Assembly: GCA_038501195.1 (NCBI GenBank)
Contig: JBBPUQ010000006.1
Location: forward strand, 2,666,001-2,730,000
Length of the DNA: 64,000 nt
Direction: 5' to 3'
Origin: Nemania diffusa
Taxonomy: Eukaryota > Ascomycota > Sordariomycetes > Xylariales > Xylariaceae
The notes under the pieces are model-generated. The model saw only the letters and a list, made by a program, of their open reading frames with translations. It ran no database searches and had not been told where the DNA came from. Of the stretch, positions 22,986-34,678 are shown piece by piece; the stretch's first letter is position 1, and each line of letters starts with the position of its first letter. The position numbers and the translations under genes were made by a program.

Positions 22986-23925
22986 AAGCTGAGCCAAATT
23001 TGGAAGTTCGGCAGCCTCTTTCCAAGAATACATGAGAATCATGTGAAAAGAGAAGATGACAGCTCTCGAGCAAGGCAAACCTAGCCTTGGTGGCATTATG
23101 TCGGCTTTTGTCCGTGCTCTCGATACCACAGCGTGAGGTCAATAATACCTGCGCGAAAAAAGATCTTGCCGAGGAGGAGATATATGGCAACCTCTTCATT
23201 ATTGATTCTGTCGGGCACGACACGACAGCTAATACATTGGCATTCAGTATGCTACTCCTCGCTGCGAACCCTAACCTTCAAGACTGGATCTCGAAAGAAA
23301 TTTTAGTGATAACGGGAAACTCAAAGCAATATGACTACAAAGAACTGGGAACATCTCTCAATAGATGTCTCTCTATCATCCCAGAGATGACACGTCTCTT
23401 CTCGCCTTCCATGCCAAAGTGAACTTCTCAGATGGCTCAAACTCTCCAAGTCGGAAGTCAACCGCTGATAATCCCACCTAGTGTGTACACCATCTTGTTC
23501 CTACCGGCCGTTAATCATATCCGGATTAATACTAGCCTTACCCTCATACCTATAAATTAAGTCGATGGGTCTTGCAACTTGCTCTAGCAGAGCTAAATCT
23601 CTACCGAGAAATTGCTCGTGCCAAAGCAAGGTACCTACTTTCGCTAGTCCGACAGGCCTCAATATTTCCCTGTAAAGAAACTCTCTGAAGTTAAGGTAGT
23701 GGCTATCCTAGCGCGCTTATTTAGTCGGTGTCGCGTGCACGTCAAGAAGATGGCACAGGAGAGCGACCACTCTGCTCGGGAGCGCGCTCTTGAATGTACC
23801 GAAAGTGTCAGCATAGAAATGCTGCTAAAGATGACAAAGTCCGATAAGCTGACGCTAATTTGTAACCCAGTCCAAACTGAGCAATGGGAACGATATGAGG
23901 GCACAGGGTGTTATTCAGTTTGAGC
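22986..23925 (+). pseudogene. Cytochrome P450 pseudogene (carboxy-terminal half)
   Basis: Pieces of one P450 appear in order but in different frames. About 22996-23125 reads FQEYMRIM, an in-frame stop, then KEKMTALEQGKPSLGG.MSAFVRA. About 23155-23420 holds EEEIYGN, the I-helix SVGHDTTANT and the K-helix ExxR (EMTRLF). About 23429-23565 reads AQTLQVGSQPLIIPP, the beta1-4/PERF-side region. About 23685-23890 reads KKLSEVKVVAILARLF...ESDHSARERALE...LICNPV, the region after the heme-binding loop. The expected F-x-x-G-x-R-x-C-x-G cysteine loop near 23660-23690 is degenerate. I could not find the amino-terminal half or splice sites that repair the frame. P450s are common in secondary-metabolite clusters, so this may be a lost tailoring gene of the nearby RiPP locus; that is speculative. 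Confidence 0.8.
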
Positions 23926-24902
23926 TGCGGATTTCTCGTCGAAGAAGAAGGCTTCACTAAACGGCGCACTTTCTCTCCCCCCTCTATTCCATGACAGCAG
24001 CCGCAAAAGGGTATCGCAGTCCCAATCTTTCAACCTAGCCATGTGCTCTTAAGTGGCCCTCACGGAAGCGGTCATGTCAACTCCTTCGCTATGTCTGCAA
24101 CATGAATAGCGCACGAACACTCTATCGAGTTCTACTCTATTAACGCGTTAAAAATCAGGAGGCAGGACTAAACTTACGATGCATGACGAAGCTAATAGGT
24201 AATATAGATGAATAAATAGACTAAGCTATTTGCTAAGTTTATACGTACACAAAATGGAGGCCTCGCCAACACCCTTCATTACGGTATTTACTGTATTTGA
24301 TTGTGGTATTTTTAGAAACTATCTGCGATGGATCATTACCTAATTACCGTTAGGGGAACCGTTTAGAGACCGTTCATTATGCGTTGCCTGCAATGCCTTG
24401 CAAGATGTCGAACGATGGAGTGGCTGTGCTGAGCGAGCGACGTTCGACGTGTGTCATAACAATTGGTCTGTAGGCATTTGACGGGCGCGGGCGGCATACC
24501 AAGACATAGTTCCCTGTATGCCGCAGACGATGGCCTCCAATGAGACTCAGGGGCTATACTCAACGCCTGCATCTTGATATTATGCCTTGGCAGTCTGATG
24601 GCTACTGCAGGTTGCATCTTGGATACAGAGCCTGCCGCAAAACTCTCATCGAGTGCACATTTATGCAGAGCTCGTCATTCAGGGAGTGGCTTAAGGGCTA
24701 GGCGGCCTTCGCATTATGCATCTTTATTGCCTTAGTGACGAGACTTGCTCGGCCCGCGTCCTGCGTCCTGTGTAATTACTCGCACACCAGATCTCATTTG
24801 AAACAACACTCCTTCATTAGATAGCCCTCCTTTGAGCGAAGAACGCAAGATCTCATCGCCTGTCTATATTGATCAGCAATCATACTCGGCCCCTCTGCAG
24901 CC
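23926..24902. other. Intergenic region upstream of the Hsp70-like gene
   Basis: About 1 kb with no supported gene or RNA. Local A/T enrichment occurs at 24180-24330. Short open frames on the minus strand around 24363-24617 have no family features. Confidence 0.45.
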
Positions 24903-27233
24903 ATGTTCGAGAAGGCGAGGGAAGATAAGCCAAGAAAGGAGAAGCCGTGGGGGTTGAAAGCGATTGTCAGTCGACTGAAGAAGAAAACCGAGTCGGATCT
25001 TGACGACTTCATGGTTATCGGAATTGATTTCGGGACTACGTAAGTCATTCACTTATCTAACATGAGGTGAAAAAGCAGTTCGCTGATACTCAGACCAGTT
25101 ATTCCGGAGTAGCATGGGCCACTGTCGCCGACTTCGAGAATGACCAGATCAATCTCATCACCAGTTGGCCAGACTGGGGCCGTGAGGAGGGAAAGGCACC
25201 TACTGAGCTGTTCTACGAGAACAACAAAGTCATGTGGGGATACGGCATCCCCGCCGATGCTGAACCTATCCGTTGGTTCAAGTTGCTGCTCCTTCGCGAG
25301 GAAGACCTTCCATCACCCGAGCTACGCCAAGCGGAGTATCTCCTACGAGCTCGCCGGTTCCTCAGGGAACAGAACAAGACCGCGACTGATCTAATTGCCG
25401 ATTTCTTGAGATGTCTATGGCAACACATCCTTGTCACTATCCAGAAAGCACGAAAAAAGACCGTAGTTGACGGCATGGTTTTCCATGTCGTCCTCACTGT
25501 GCCTGCTATATGGAAGGGCTATGCTAGACAAGCTATGGAAGATGCAGCTAGGAAAGCCGGCATCCTAGATTTCCGCCCGGCCGGTCCAACAACACTGGCT
25601 TTTGCTCCTGAGCCTGAGGCAGCAGCTCTTGCGACTATCTGTGAGCTTAGACAGAGTATCAAGAAGGATGAAGTCTATGTTATATGCGATGCAGGCGGTG
25701 GTACTGTGGTATGGCTGCACAATCTAGTATATCATCTACGACTAGCGCTAATGCGACTCTCAGGATCTCATCAGTTATCAGGTTAGCGATACTGACCCGA
25801 TTGCTTTGAATGAAGCCGTCTTAGGGACCGGTAAGCATTCTTAAATATCATATCATTTTATTTTAACAGCATATGAATGAAATGTGTTAACGTTGAACAG
25901 GAGGACTCTGCGGTGGGATTTTCATAGATGAAGCCTTCGAGAACATATGCAAAAACCGACTTGGGCGGCGATGGGGCAAGCTCAGCCAAACCGGCGTCAG
26001 AGAGATAATGAGGAATGAATGGGAGTACGCAATTAAACCGCAGTACCGCGCAGGTGATAAGTCCAAGGAATACATCGTCGCTGTACCAGCCGAGGCGTTC
26101 AAGGATGGCAGCACGAATGACGATAGTAAAAAGCCGATCATCAAAGAAGGGCGAATTTATTTCTCGAGGTATGTATTCTGGTTCGCCAATCCTTCATAAC
26201 CTGGCAAAGCAGTGTAAGCTGATTAAAAATCTACACTTAGCTCTGATATTCAGGGCGCGTTCGAGGAGGTATTCTCGGAGATTCACAAATTAGTCGACGG
26301 GCAAATTCGTAAAGCGAAAGAGAACAAATTAGCGGTAGTGGTGCGTAGAAGATACCCGGCTCACTTAAAATAGCATTATACTAACTACTCCTAGGGGATA
26401 GTACTGGTGGGTGGTCTTGGTTCCAGCCCGTACCTTTACGACTACCTTTCAGGTCTATACGAGAAGAAGGGAATAGATGTGATGCAGTCCACAGGTGTCA
26501 AACCGTAAGGTGCCCTTAGAGCTAGTCCTCATCACACCCGAACTAACATCATATCTTAGACGCACGGCAATATGCCGAGGTGCCATATTCAAGGGCTTTC
26601 TAGACGGAAGTACCCAATCTACTGCGGAAGCCTCTCTCAGTAATAAGGCAGCCCCTAAAGTAGCCAGCGCGATTAGTGTTACGTCTACCATCGCTAGGCA
26701 GAGCCTAGGTGTTACGACATTATCCCGGTTTAGCAAGGATACACACCTCGAACAAGACAAGGTCTGGGATAGTGACGAGGAGTGCTACTTCGCTGAGAAA
26801 CAGATGACGTGGTACCTCACAAAGGTTCGTTTTAGTGAGCTTATATGGTGACCGTGCTCATGATTTCTAACTGCTCTGCCAGGGACAAAACGTTCAAAAA
26901 CTCGAGCCCGTTCGCCATGATTTCTACAAGTCATATGCCTCGGAAAACGCCTATCAAACACGTGCCGGTGAGGTCACAATTGAGATCAAGCAGTGCTTTG
27001 ACGACGCCGCTCCTTCGCGACTTACCGACAAGGTCGGGGATCTATGCACCATCACAATCAAGCATGACGTGGCTTACGAGGAGCTCCCGGATTTTCTGTC
27101 GGATGGCGGAAAAAGGTTGAAGAAGTTCAGCTATGTGGTTGAGATGATTCCTTCGGGGGCATCTATGGACTTTGCTATCATCTACAATGATGTCAAACTA
27201 GGCTCGCAGAATGCGAAGATCCAATTTGAGTAA
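24903..27233 (+). CDS. Hsp70-like ATPase-domain protein, eight exons, 635 aa
   Basis: Actin-fold ATPase of the divergent fungal Hsp70-like group, which is not the canonical Ssa/Ssb chaperone. Exons: 24903-25039, 25099-25708, 25764-25830, 25901-26168, 26241-26340, 26395-26504, 26560-26824 and 26883-27233. All seven introns are 54-72 nt with GT..AG ends, and every junction keeps frame. Phosphate-1 motif IGIDFGTTYSGVAW is at 39-52, rebuilt across intron 1. Phosphate-2 motif CDAGGGTVDLISY is around 242-254, across intron 2. The adenosine motif GIVLVGGLGSSPYL starts at 395, across intron 5, followed by RTAICRGAI. The sequence LTVPAIWKGYARQAM is typical of this subgroup. The usual peptide-binding domain and EEVD tail are absent; the last 230 residues are of unknown fold. 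Such paralogues are expanded in ascomycetes and some lie near HET or NLR genes, so a signalling rather than folding role is possible. The substrate is unknown. Confidence 0.92.
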
Positions 27234-30200
27234 TAGATGTCCTCCTCCTCGTGGGTGCTGGTAAGGCAGTGCGCATCGGCGGATGGTGAGGTGGTGTAAG
27301 TCAGGCCTTCCGCTCCAAACTTAGCGGAGGTTCATAGATGGAATCTCATGATCTACCTAGCTACTTAGATAGATATCTTTATTTAATCAAATACCTCTAT
27401 CAATTCACACATATTATTTTTAATTAAATCTGTTGCGCGTTTGTCGTTAAGCTTTGGGGTTGTTGCGTTCACGGGGCTTCTGAGTTAGCTAAAGACACCG
27501 TAGGGTCGGTAACCCAGCACTTCTCCCTCATGGCGGCATAGCTCCCGGGGAAGTTCATTATAGCTTTCCTATAGCAGATTATATCGGCTTTCCATTTCAG
27601 GCTGCTTCTAGTAGTTATGGTGCTGGCATATCTTGTAAGGGACCAAAGGAAGGTAGATGCCATGTGCGCGACATGGCGCCTCCAAGTAGGCCTATCTTCG
27701 CCACATTGGTCAAAGTGGTACAAGAAAATAGCCACAAATCCTCATAACCCGCGACTAAAGAGTACCGTTTCACGTTGACTACGAATGCCTGAGAGAGCGA
27801 GAAAGGATGCGATGAATGTTCCTCAAATTTTACCCCGCTAGTTGAGGAATTGCCCCTTTCAACTAACATCTTAACTACCTAGGTTCACATTCCACCCTCC
27901 TTTGCAGAGAAATCGTTTCTCCTATTATCATTCCCGCCATCGTGAACCCCGCTTATTGCACAGCTTAGAATACTTCACCTATAGGCACTCCTTTCTCCCA
28001 GCCCCGTCCCTGCGAACCCCGGGAATAGATTCATTAATTTGCCTATACTAATAATTGTACCTATTGATCTCATCGATAGAATTATCCTCGTCTTCTTCTG
28101 TTTGTTAGCTGCTTTTCCCACGTGGCCACAAACCTAAGAAAATATAGCACTTGTATATTCCTCATAGCTACCTGCGTGTCTGGGGCTTTATAATGCTAGT
28201 TTGCCGCGCGTATTATAGCCAGCAAGTCGAGCAACATTAGGCAGTCCCTATCCGTAAACCACCCCCGATAGCCCCAATAGTATGAGGCACCGAGGGCAAA
28301 AGAGCGGGAACGCGACTAGTGGCTACGAGATTTCTAAGGATATGACTACGATGAATACGATGAACACGATGCGCAAGTTGAGCAGGGCTAACTCAATCTA
28401 GCAAATCGAATTTGAAGATAGTGTGAATTAATCGAAGGTAAACATTGTCAGATATTTTCTATAAGAGTTTCATGGAAGGTGAATGGGCTTGATACCAGAC
28501 GACTCTGAAATCCATATGGGAACACTCCCCTTTTAGAAAAATTAGCCTCAAGTAAAGCATTTTCATTGCCTTTACTGCAAAATCATTATCATTAGCTTAA
28601 AACATGCAGTGCCCTATTATTATATCACATTCTGGATAGACCTTGATTAGGCAGCAGTATATAATGTTGAAATAAACCCTCTGGCTGGGGCTTATTAGAG
28701 TATGAGGTTAAGGGCGATTCAGGGGCTAGATTACCGCATTATTGAGCTGTATAGCTGTTATACTCAGTAGCTGGGTTACCAGGAGGCCTCAACTCACTCG
28801 TTATTCCCGTAATATTTCTTCTATTGTCGCTTGTCCTGTAAATAATCCCCATAGCGCCGCGCGAGCCACCCACATGGCGAACAGTTAGTTTTCAGACTTA
28901 CTACCTATTAGCTATAGCCAAATGAGAGACTACGTCCTAGTTCGCTTACGACATTGTCGGCATCTGAGACAATACCTTTATCAGATTGTTATTATTTTAA
29001 GATGGTATTCTATATACGCCCCCCGCATGTGATTGCAGCTCTTACGCGTCTCATGTCATCTTTCAGCTACGTCCAGTCTAACCGATGAACGCCATCGACG
29101 CAAGCATGTAGATGATGTGACAGCTAATGCAACCTAAATTCCCGATACAGAGGACGATCAGGTCTTAGTAATGCCAATCGCGCCCTCCTCCTTAGCATCG
29201 TGATCTTCGAATCAATATTTATGGATATATTGACAATAAAGAATATTACCTGCATCTCTGGGCTTCATCATCAAGGCTAAGTAGTATAAAATACCTCTAA
29301 CTAAGAAACTTAGAAAGTGCCAGCCTTTTGGAACGCGATGAGAGATGGCACCAGCTAACTCGGTAATGATCGCCATGCGTGCACGCGCATCAAGTGAGAG
29401 CCAATACGCCTATGTGGATTCTCGTCTGACTCTAGGATTAGAATGCCATCTAGAGTACTTACGAGTTAAATACTACTTACTATTATTGAACTTGATTAAA
29501 CCACCAGGTTTCCAGTATTGGCGCTGTTCATTTGCGCTGTAAATTCGTGCGAGAACAATGAGAACAATACCTACAAGGTGAATATCGTTAAATTCGGCGT
29601 ATATTCACACTCTGACTGATACAAACATAGCCATTCAGTTTTTTAGCTTTATTTCGAGAGTCGTGGGTTTTCGGTGACCTGGTGCCACTAGAAGTTAGTT
29701 TTCACTCGGCCCTTTCGTGACGCCTGTTTCAATCTATTATAGGGGATTGCTCCTAAGTAGAGGTACTGAATTCGCCATCGTGGCAAGGTATTTGCTTGTA
29801 CATCGACAACGACTTCGTTTCACAGGACATTCGCCATCTTTTGTTTCGGAACTGCTTATTCTGGCAAGCCGAAGGGCAACACAGTGATTAAGTCTCCCAA
29901 CTAGTTGGAGAGCCAAGTGGATGAGAGGCACCGGTGGTATTTAGAGACAAGTATCAGCCGGTAGCTACACAGTGACGCCTGAGATGGATGCGTTTGATCT
30001 CGAGCTAGGCTCGGCCTAGGACGATAGGAAATTGTTTGCGAAGAAGCTTGCTTTATTTAGCAAGAGCCAATCCTACGGTCTGCAAATCAAGATCTGATGG
30101 TGTTCAAGCCGTCTGATCCCACGGTCACTAATCAGAGAAACTGTCAGCTCATGTCAACGATCATAGGGTGATGTAACGGAGGCGGTCGCGCCGTCAAGAA

Positions 30201-31479
30201 CGAAGTCGACGAGTTAACTAAGGAGACAGGGTAGAGGGGGTAGAGGAGGGTAACACGGACGGGAGTACCGTGGTCATGGGACCGGCAGAGCAATCTAGAC
30301 CTCGGATGCCCGGCATTTGGGGGGGCATGCTCATTGCTTCTGCCAATTGCCCAAACGGGGGTAGACGGGGGGAAACGGGGGAAGCAGGGGCAACGAGGGG
30401 GGATATGACGGCCCAAAAGAGGCGGCTTTGGACCCAGGATCCAATACTGCGCATGCAGCTTACTCGCGAGTACCACCAAAGTTGCTCCGAGTCTCACGAA
30501 GCAAAACGGCGTGGGATACTACTTGGAGCTAATGCGGTGAGAAACGGCGGTGTTAGTCACACACACACTCGCACGCACTCGCACGCATACCTGCGGCTTG
30601 GGCAAGTCATGTGCTCAACTCTTCATGTGGTGAGAGGGCGCCAGTGGTGTGCCAGTGGTGTGGTGGATGGTAGGGAGATGGGAGATGGTTGGTGAGTGGT
30701 GGATGACAATGTTCAATAATTTCAGCTGGGTTCTGTATATGGACAAGTGTGGTGTAAGTGCGAGATAGGTACGCGACGTGCCACGAATGATCCTGACATT
30801 GCGGCTAAAAACCAAGATTTTTTTTAAATCAATTACCAGCAATAGTTAGCCTGCGTGAGACGAGGTGATCAATCATTTTTTGTATCCACCAATAGTAGAC
30901 ATTATACGTTTGGAGTATGAGAATGGGGTATGTATGAGAAGAGGATGGTTTCTCGGTGCCCAAGGTAGGTATACCGTCCGTTATCTTGTTCTCGCTAGGT
31001 ACCTTAGATCGGTAGGTAGCTTATTTACTTGGCTAGAATATGGTACTTACCTAACTAAGGGTTAGGTGGTAGGTTAGGTATGCAATAGATTAAATACTAA
31101 TAACTACAGTGCTGTAAACTTACATGCATACCTACCTAGGTAGGTGTCTACTAGATAGGTAGAAAGAGGTAGGCATCTGCTAAGGAGGTAGGTGTCCAGA
31201 GGTATCTGGTGTAGGTAACAACTATCAGTTTCAGGTAACAGTTTCAAAACAACTTACCGAATCTGGTAAGATCTAATCACCGAGGTTTTGAGTATAACTC
31301 CGGTTGCTTCCGATAAGCTCAGCAGCCGTCCCTCCGGTCATTCTCGTCTTACGGATGGTTCAGGTCCAACTTATCTTGTTTTTCCCCTTCGTTTTCCCTA
31401 CTGCCGTGCGTGCTCAACGACCCAACCAACGACTAATCCGATCCCGATCCCGCTTCCGATCTTACCCGCCCTGGCTCCC
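27234..31479. other. Long intergenic region (4.2 kb) without a supported gene
   Basis: Composition is balanced, but no open frame shows family motifs, and I could not assemble exons. Plausible but unassignable frames occur on the minus strand at 27469-27869. A short CACACTCGCACGC microsatellite lies near 30559-30588. From about 30960 to 31210 the sequence is dense in TAGGTA/TACCTA words, directly upstream of the lipoyltransferase gene. Confidence 0.5.
30962..31200. repeat. TAGGTA/TACCTA-rich promoter-proximal tract
   Basis: Many copies of TAGGTA or its complement TACCTA, some in head-to-tail or inverted arrangement such as CTACCTAGGTAGG near 31132-31144. The same words recur at 22250-22380, 33356-33410, 38270-38470 and 45417-45432. 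Confidence 0.6.
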
Positions 31480-32463
31480 ATGGCATTCCGACACCTTACC
31501 CTGCATTCCAGCCCGGGCGCTCTTCTTCCCCAATTCCCAAGCTACGCCCTGGCCTCGCGAGTGCAGACTACGCTGCAGCAGGAGTTCCTGGCCTGGAAGG
31601 CTCTTCCGCCGAGCTCTCGTGGTCCTCCGCCGCCACCAGGTATCATCTGCTTTACGCCAACGCCGACGTACACCCTCGGCCGACGACAGACAGAGCCCTT
31701 ATCCGAGAGCGAGATTGCCAGTCTGCGGTCGCCGCTCTTCGTGCCGACTGCGAACGCGAGCAACGGGAACTGGGGCGCCAGCAGTGAGGGTATTAATGGG
31801 CCGGAGAAGACCGCGTTCTTCCTCCCGACAATCGCCCACGCGCCCCGTGGCGGCCTGACCACCTATCATGGCCCCGGCCAGCTGGTCATCTGGCCCGTCA
31901 TCGATCTGCACTCCCCCTTGCATGCGCATCTGTCCGTGCGCGACTATGCCTGCCTGCTCGAGAAGACCACCATCGCGGCACTGAAACACCTGTGGGGTCT
32001 CGACGCGTTCACGACGGCGAACCCGGGCGTCTGGGTGCGGTCTCGTGGTGCGAGCGGAGAGGCAGCGCAAGAGCGCAAGATCGCCGCCCTTGGCGTCCAC
32101 CTCCGCCGCCACGTTACGGGTCTCGGCGTCGCCATAAACTATAGCACGCCGGTGACAGGGCCCGTGGCGACGAACCCCTGGAGCCGTATCGTGCCCTGTG
32201 GTCTCGGAGATCGGGGCGTCACGAGCGTGTGTGCAGAACTAAGCAGTGGCATCGGCAGCACCCCTCACCAACACAACGATGATAAGAGCGCATTAGACAG
32301 CTTGGCTGAGACTTGGCAGTCTGAATTCCAGAAGCGCTTGAAGATGCACGAGGGTGCCGTTGCGTCTGACATTGAACAGACCATGAGTGAATTAGGTGCC
32401 CAAGTCAAGGGCCGTGACGATTTGCTCATCCAGGCTCGCCCCCTCAGTTATCTTGAAACGTGA
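31480..32463 (+). CDS. LIP2: Octanoyl-[acyl-carrier-protein]:protein N-octanoyltransferase (lipoyltransferase, LIP2/LipB type), 327 aa
   Basis: Transfers octanoate from acyl carrier protein to lipoyl domains of mitochondrial 2-oxoacid dehydrogenases and glycine cleavage H protein, the first step of protein lipoylation. The LipB signature RGGLTTYHGPGQLVIWP lies at 123-139. The catalytic lysine is K200 in ERKIAALGV. The catalytic cysteine is C240 in VPCGLGDRGVTS, with the GLGVAINYS segment (215-222) before it. Its length is close to yeast Lip2. I chose the ATG at 31480 because it begins MAFRHL just before the conserved domain. The frame stays open upstream for 64 codons without another ATG, so a longer non-ATG-initiated amino terminus cannot be excluded. 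Residues 91-112 and the part after 255 are low-conservation inserts. Single exon. Transcribed toward the otubain gene (convergent). Confidence 0.93.
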   Translation: MAFRHLTLHSSPGALLPQFPSYALASRVQTTLQQEFLAWKALPPSSRGPPPPPGIICFTPTPTYTLGRRQTEPLSESEIASLRSPLFVPTANASNGNWGASSEGINGPEKTAFFLPTIAHAPRGGLTTYHGPGQLVIWPVIDLHSPLHAHLSVRDYACLLEKTTIAALKHLWGLDAFTTANPGVWVRSRGASGEAAQERKIAALGVHLRRHVTGLGVAINYSTPVTGPVATNPWSRIVPCGLGDRGVTSVCAELSSGIGSTPHQHNDDKSALDSLAETWQSEFQKRLKMHEGAVASDIEQTMSELGAQVKGRDDLLIQARPLSYLET

Positions 32464-34678
32464 ACGGGTCAAAGGCTTACGCGTCCTGGACGATATGTCG
32501 GACCATGGGGATCGCCAGTCCCTTGCTTCTGCGTCCGCGATGCGGTTCCGACCTCAGCTTCACAGGGATTACCAGACGTCACAGACACCCGGCCATTTCC
32601 GCAACAAGGCACCCTGCAATAGGCTCTTCGGCCGACGGCGAGGATACACCCGTGCTTGATTCGACGATGGTTTCTTCTCTTCTTCCACCACCATATAGGG
32701 CAATCTAATCATAGATTCTTGCTCACTACCATATATGCAGCCTAGGATCCTATCGGGATTTGCTCCATTCATAGCCCTAGAGGGGATCGGAGGTGGCGTG
32801 CCGTATCAGGGCCGGAAATAAGCGCACTCCCAGCACCAAAGTGCTGGCGTGCCTAGGTATCTTGACTGAACCATGCTCCGAGGATGGAACTAGCCGATAC
32901 CGCCTCTATCCTGCGAGATGTGGGACCCGAAGAGGGAAGAAGAAGAAAAGTGAGGCTTCCGGCGACCACAAATGACATCTGCTGTCTCTGTCTATATGTA
33001 ATAGACTGAACTCGTATACGCCCTGCCCAGCCAGAAAATGCCCATCCACAACGAAGCCCGTCCATAAAATTCACACGCGTGTCAATGGCACTCTGTAGCT
33101 TGATTTTCTCCCCACTCTTGCAGACAGCACGATGTGGGATATCCACAAGGGACACACAGACAGATAGACCCAAGCGGGTATTCCCGAATAGCGCAACGCA
33201 CCGGAGATGCTCCCCGCACTTTTCGACGAAGAATCTTGGAAACGGCTCGGCGCAAAGAGACCTTATCAAGCTTAGCTCCGCTCCCAAATTCCCATGTGTC
33301 TGCATCGCCTGCGTGACCGACCAGGGCACCCAGACTAGGTAATGTACGTAAGTACCAGTACCTACCTACCTACCTACCTACCTATCTCTACACTAGCTAG
33401 GTGGCTTATGCGTAGATAGCTAAAATACTCCATATAAACCTGTAGAATACCGTACGGTAGAATACTTAGCCTAACAAGTTTGTCTGGGTATCCTGGCGGC
33501 AAGTAGCACACCCGCGCGTAGACTTTCCTTGCTAGTTCTCCATTCGCACTAGTGCATGTCAGTAGTTACATACCTTGTTGATAAGTAGCCTGCTATGAGA
33601 TAGCTTAATTGCTATTCTTAGGCGATAGAGCGATCGCAACAGGGTAGGTAGGCAAATAGGCAAACAGGCGAACAGGCGGGCAGAGAAGGCGGTGGGCATT
33701 ATTTGTGAAGGCGACGAGTTCTATGCTTCCGTTAGGACGGCAAGTCAGCCCACGATCCCATGAGCCCATTAATTGCTGGCCAGCCGGGGTCGTCAAGCAG
33801 CAGGGGGGCATGGACACGTCAAAGTCTTCTGTTATTCAATGCGTAGACTGTAGGTTCGGATTGGAGCTAATGTGGGCAGGCTTGAGAGACACATCTCCAA
33901 GGCAGGGAACTTGTGCGTTCGAAGCGAGCGCTGTACAGGACCTAGAGGCGCCAAGCAGCAGGCCGAATAGGTACCGACATCGGGAGAGGCGTTTCAACTC
34001 CCACGGCTAGGAAGATGTGGCCTGCTTAGTGAATCGACTACCTATGCGTATGTATGTACGTACGGCCTGGGCCCCTGTGCTTATGTACTTCCGATCAACG
34101 ATACGCTGCGTTGTGACCAGCCACGGTTTCGAAACCTGATATTAATAATGTTCATTACCACAATTTATGATCGTTTTGCTGGGTTTTAAGCTGATGCCAA
34201 GGAATAGGTTTTACATAGACAGATTATTTTGATTTCAAGTTCCAGGATCGTCGCTCTAGACATAGAGAGCAATCGATCTCCAGGCTCAATTTAACCACTG
34301 TGTGACGGTAGCCTGTGCCTTCATCTCCCGCCCCCTGATCTCGCTTCTCCCCTAAGCCATTAAGCATCGCACAGCTCGTCCTATCAGTTCTTCCCCGTCG
34401 TTCCTTGAAAGACAATGCTGCCTGATGATTAACTTATCATGTCGTGTTCTCGTCTCGGTGGGATAGCCGTAGTAGTCCGCGCTCCCAAAATGTCATACCC
34501 GTATGCCAGTTGCTACAACCCGATTCGCTCGTTCCAACGAGGTGTGAAATCTGCCAAGATGAAAGGAGAGGGCATAAATTCAAATGAATGAGCAGGAAAA
34601 TCACTACGTGCCGCAACACCAATCCGAAGATGCAACGCGCCTAGAGTAAGGAAGCAAGATGCGCAGACTCCTCTATTC
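32464..34678. other. Convergent intergenic region (LIP2 / otubain)
   Basis: 2.2 kb between two convergent stop codons. It holds a TACC array at 33359-33384 and scattered TAGGTA words to 33410. Short open frames on both strands, for example 32853-33329 on the minus strand, show no domain features. I see no gene. Confidence 0.5.
33359..33384. repeat. (TACC)n microsatellite
   Basis: About six head-to-tail TACC units, within the wider TAGGTA/TACCTA-type sequence of this island. Confidence 0.85.

Noticed and set aside
27469..27869. Minus-strand gene from two overlapping open frames
   Set aside because: Protein-like texture, but the two frames cannot be joined by convincing splice sites and no domain is recognised.
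32853..33329. 158-codon minus-strand open frame between LIP2 and otubain
   Set aside because: No recognisable features; it lies in a convergent 3' region and begins without a convincing context.
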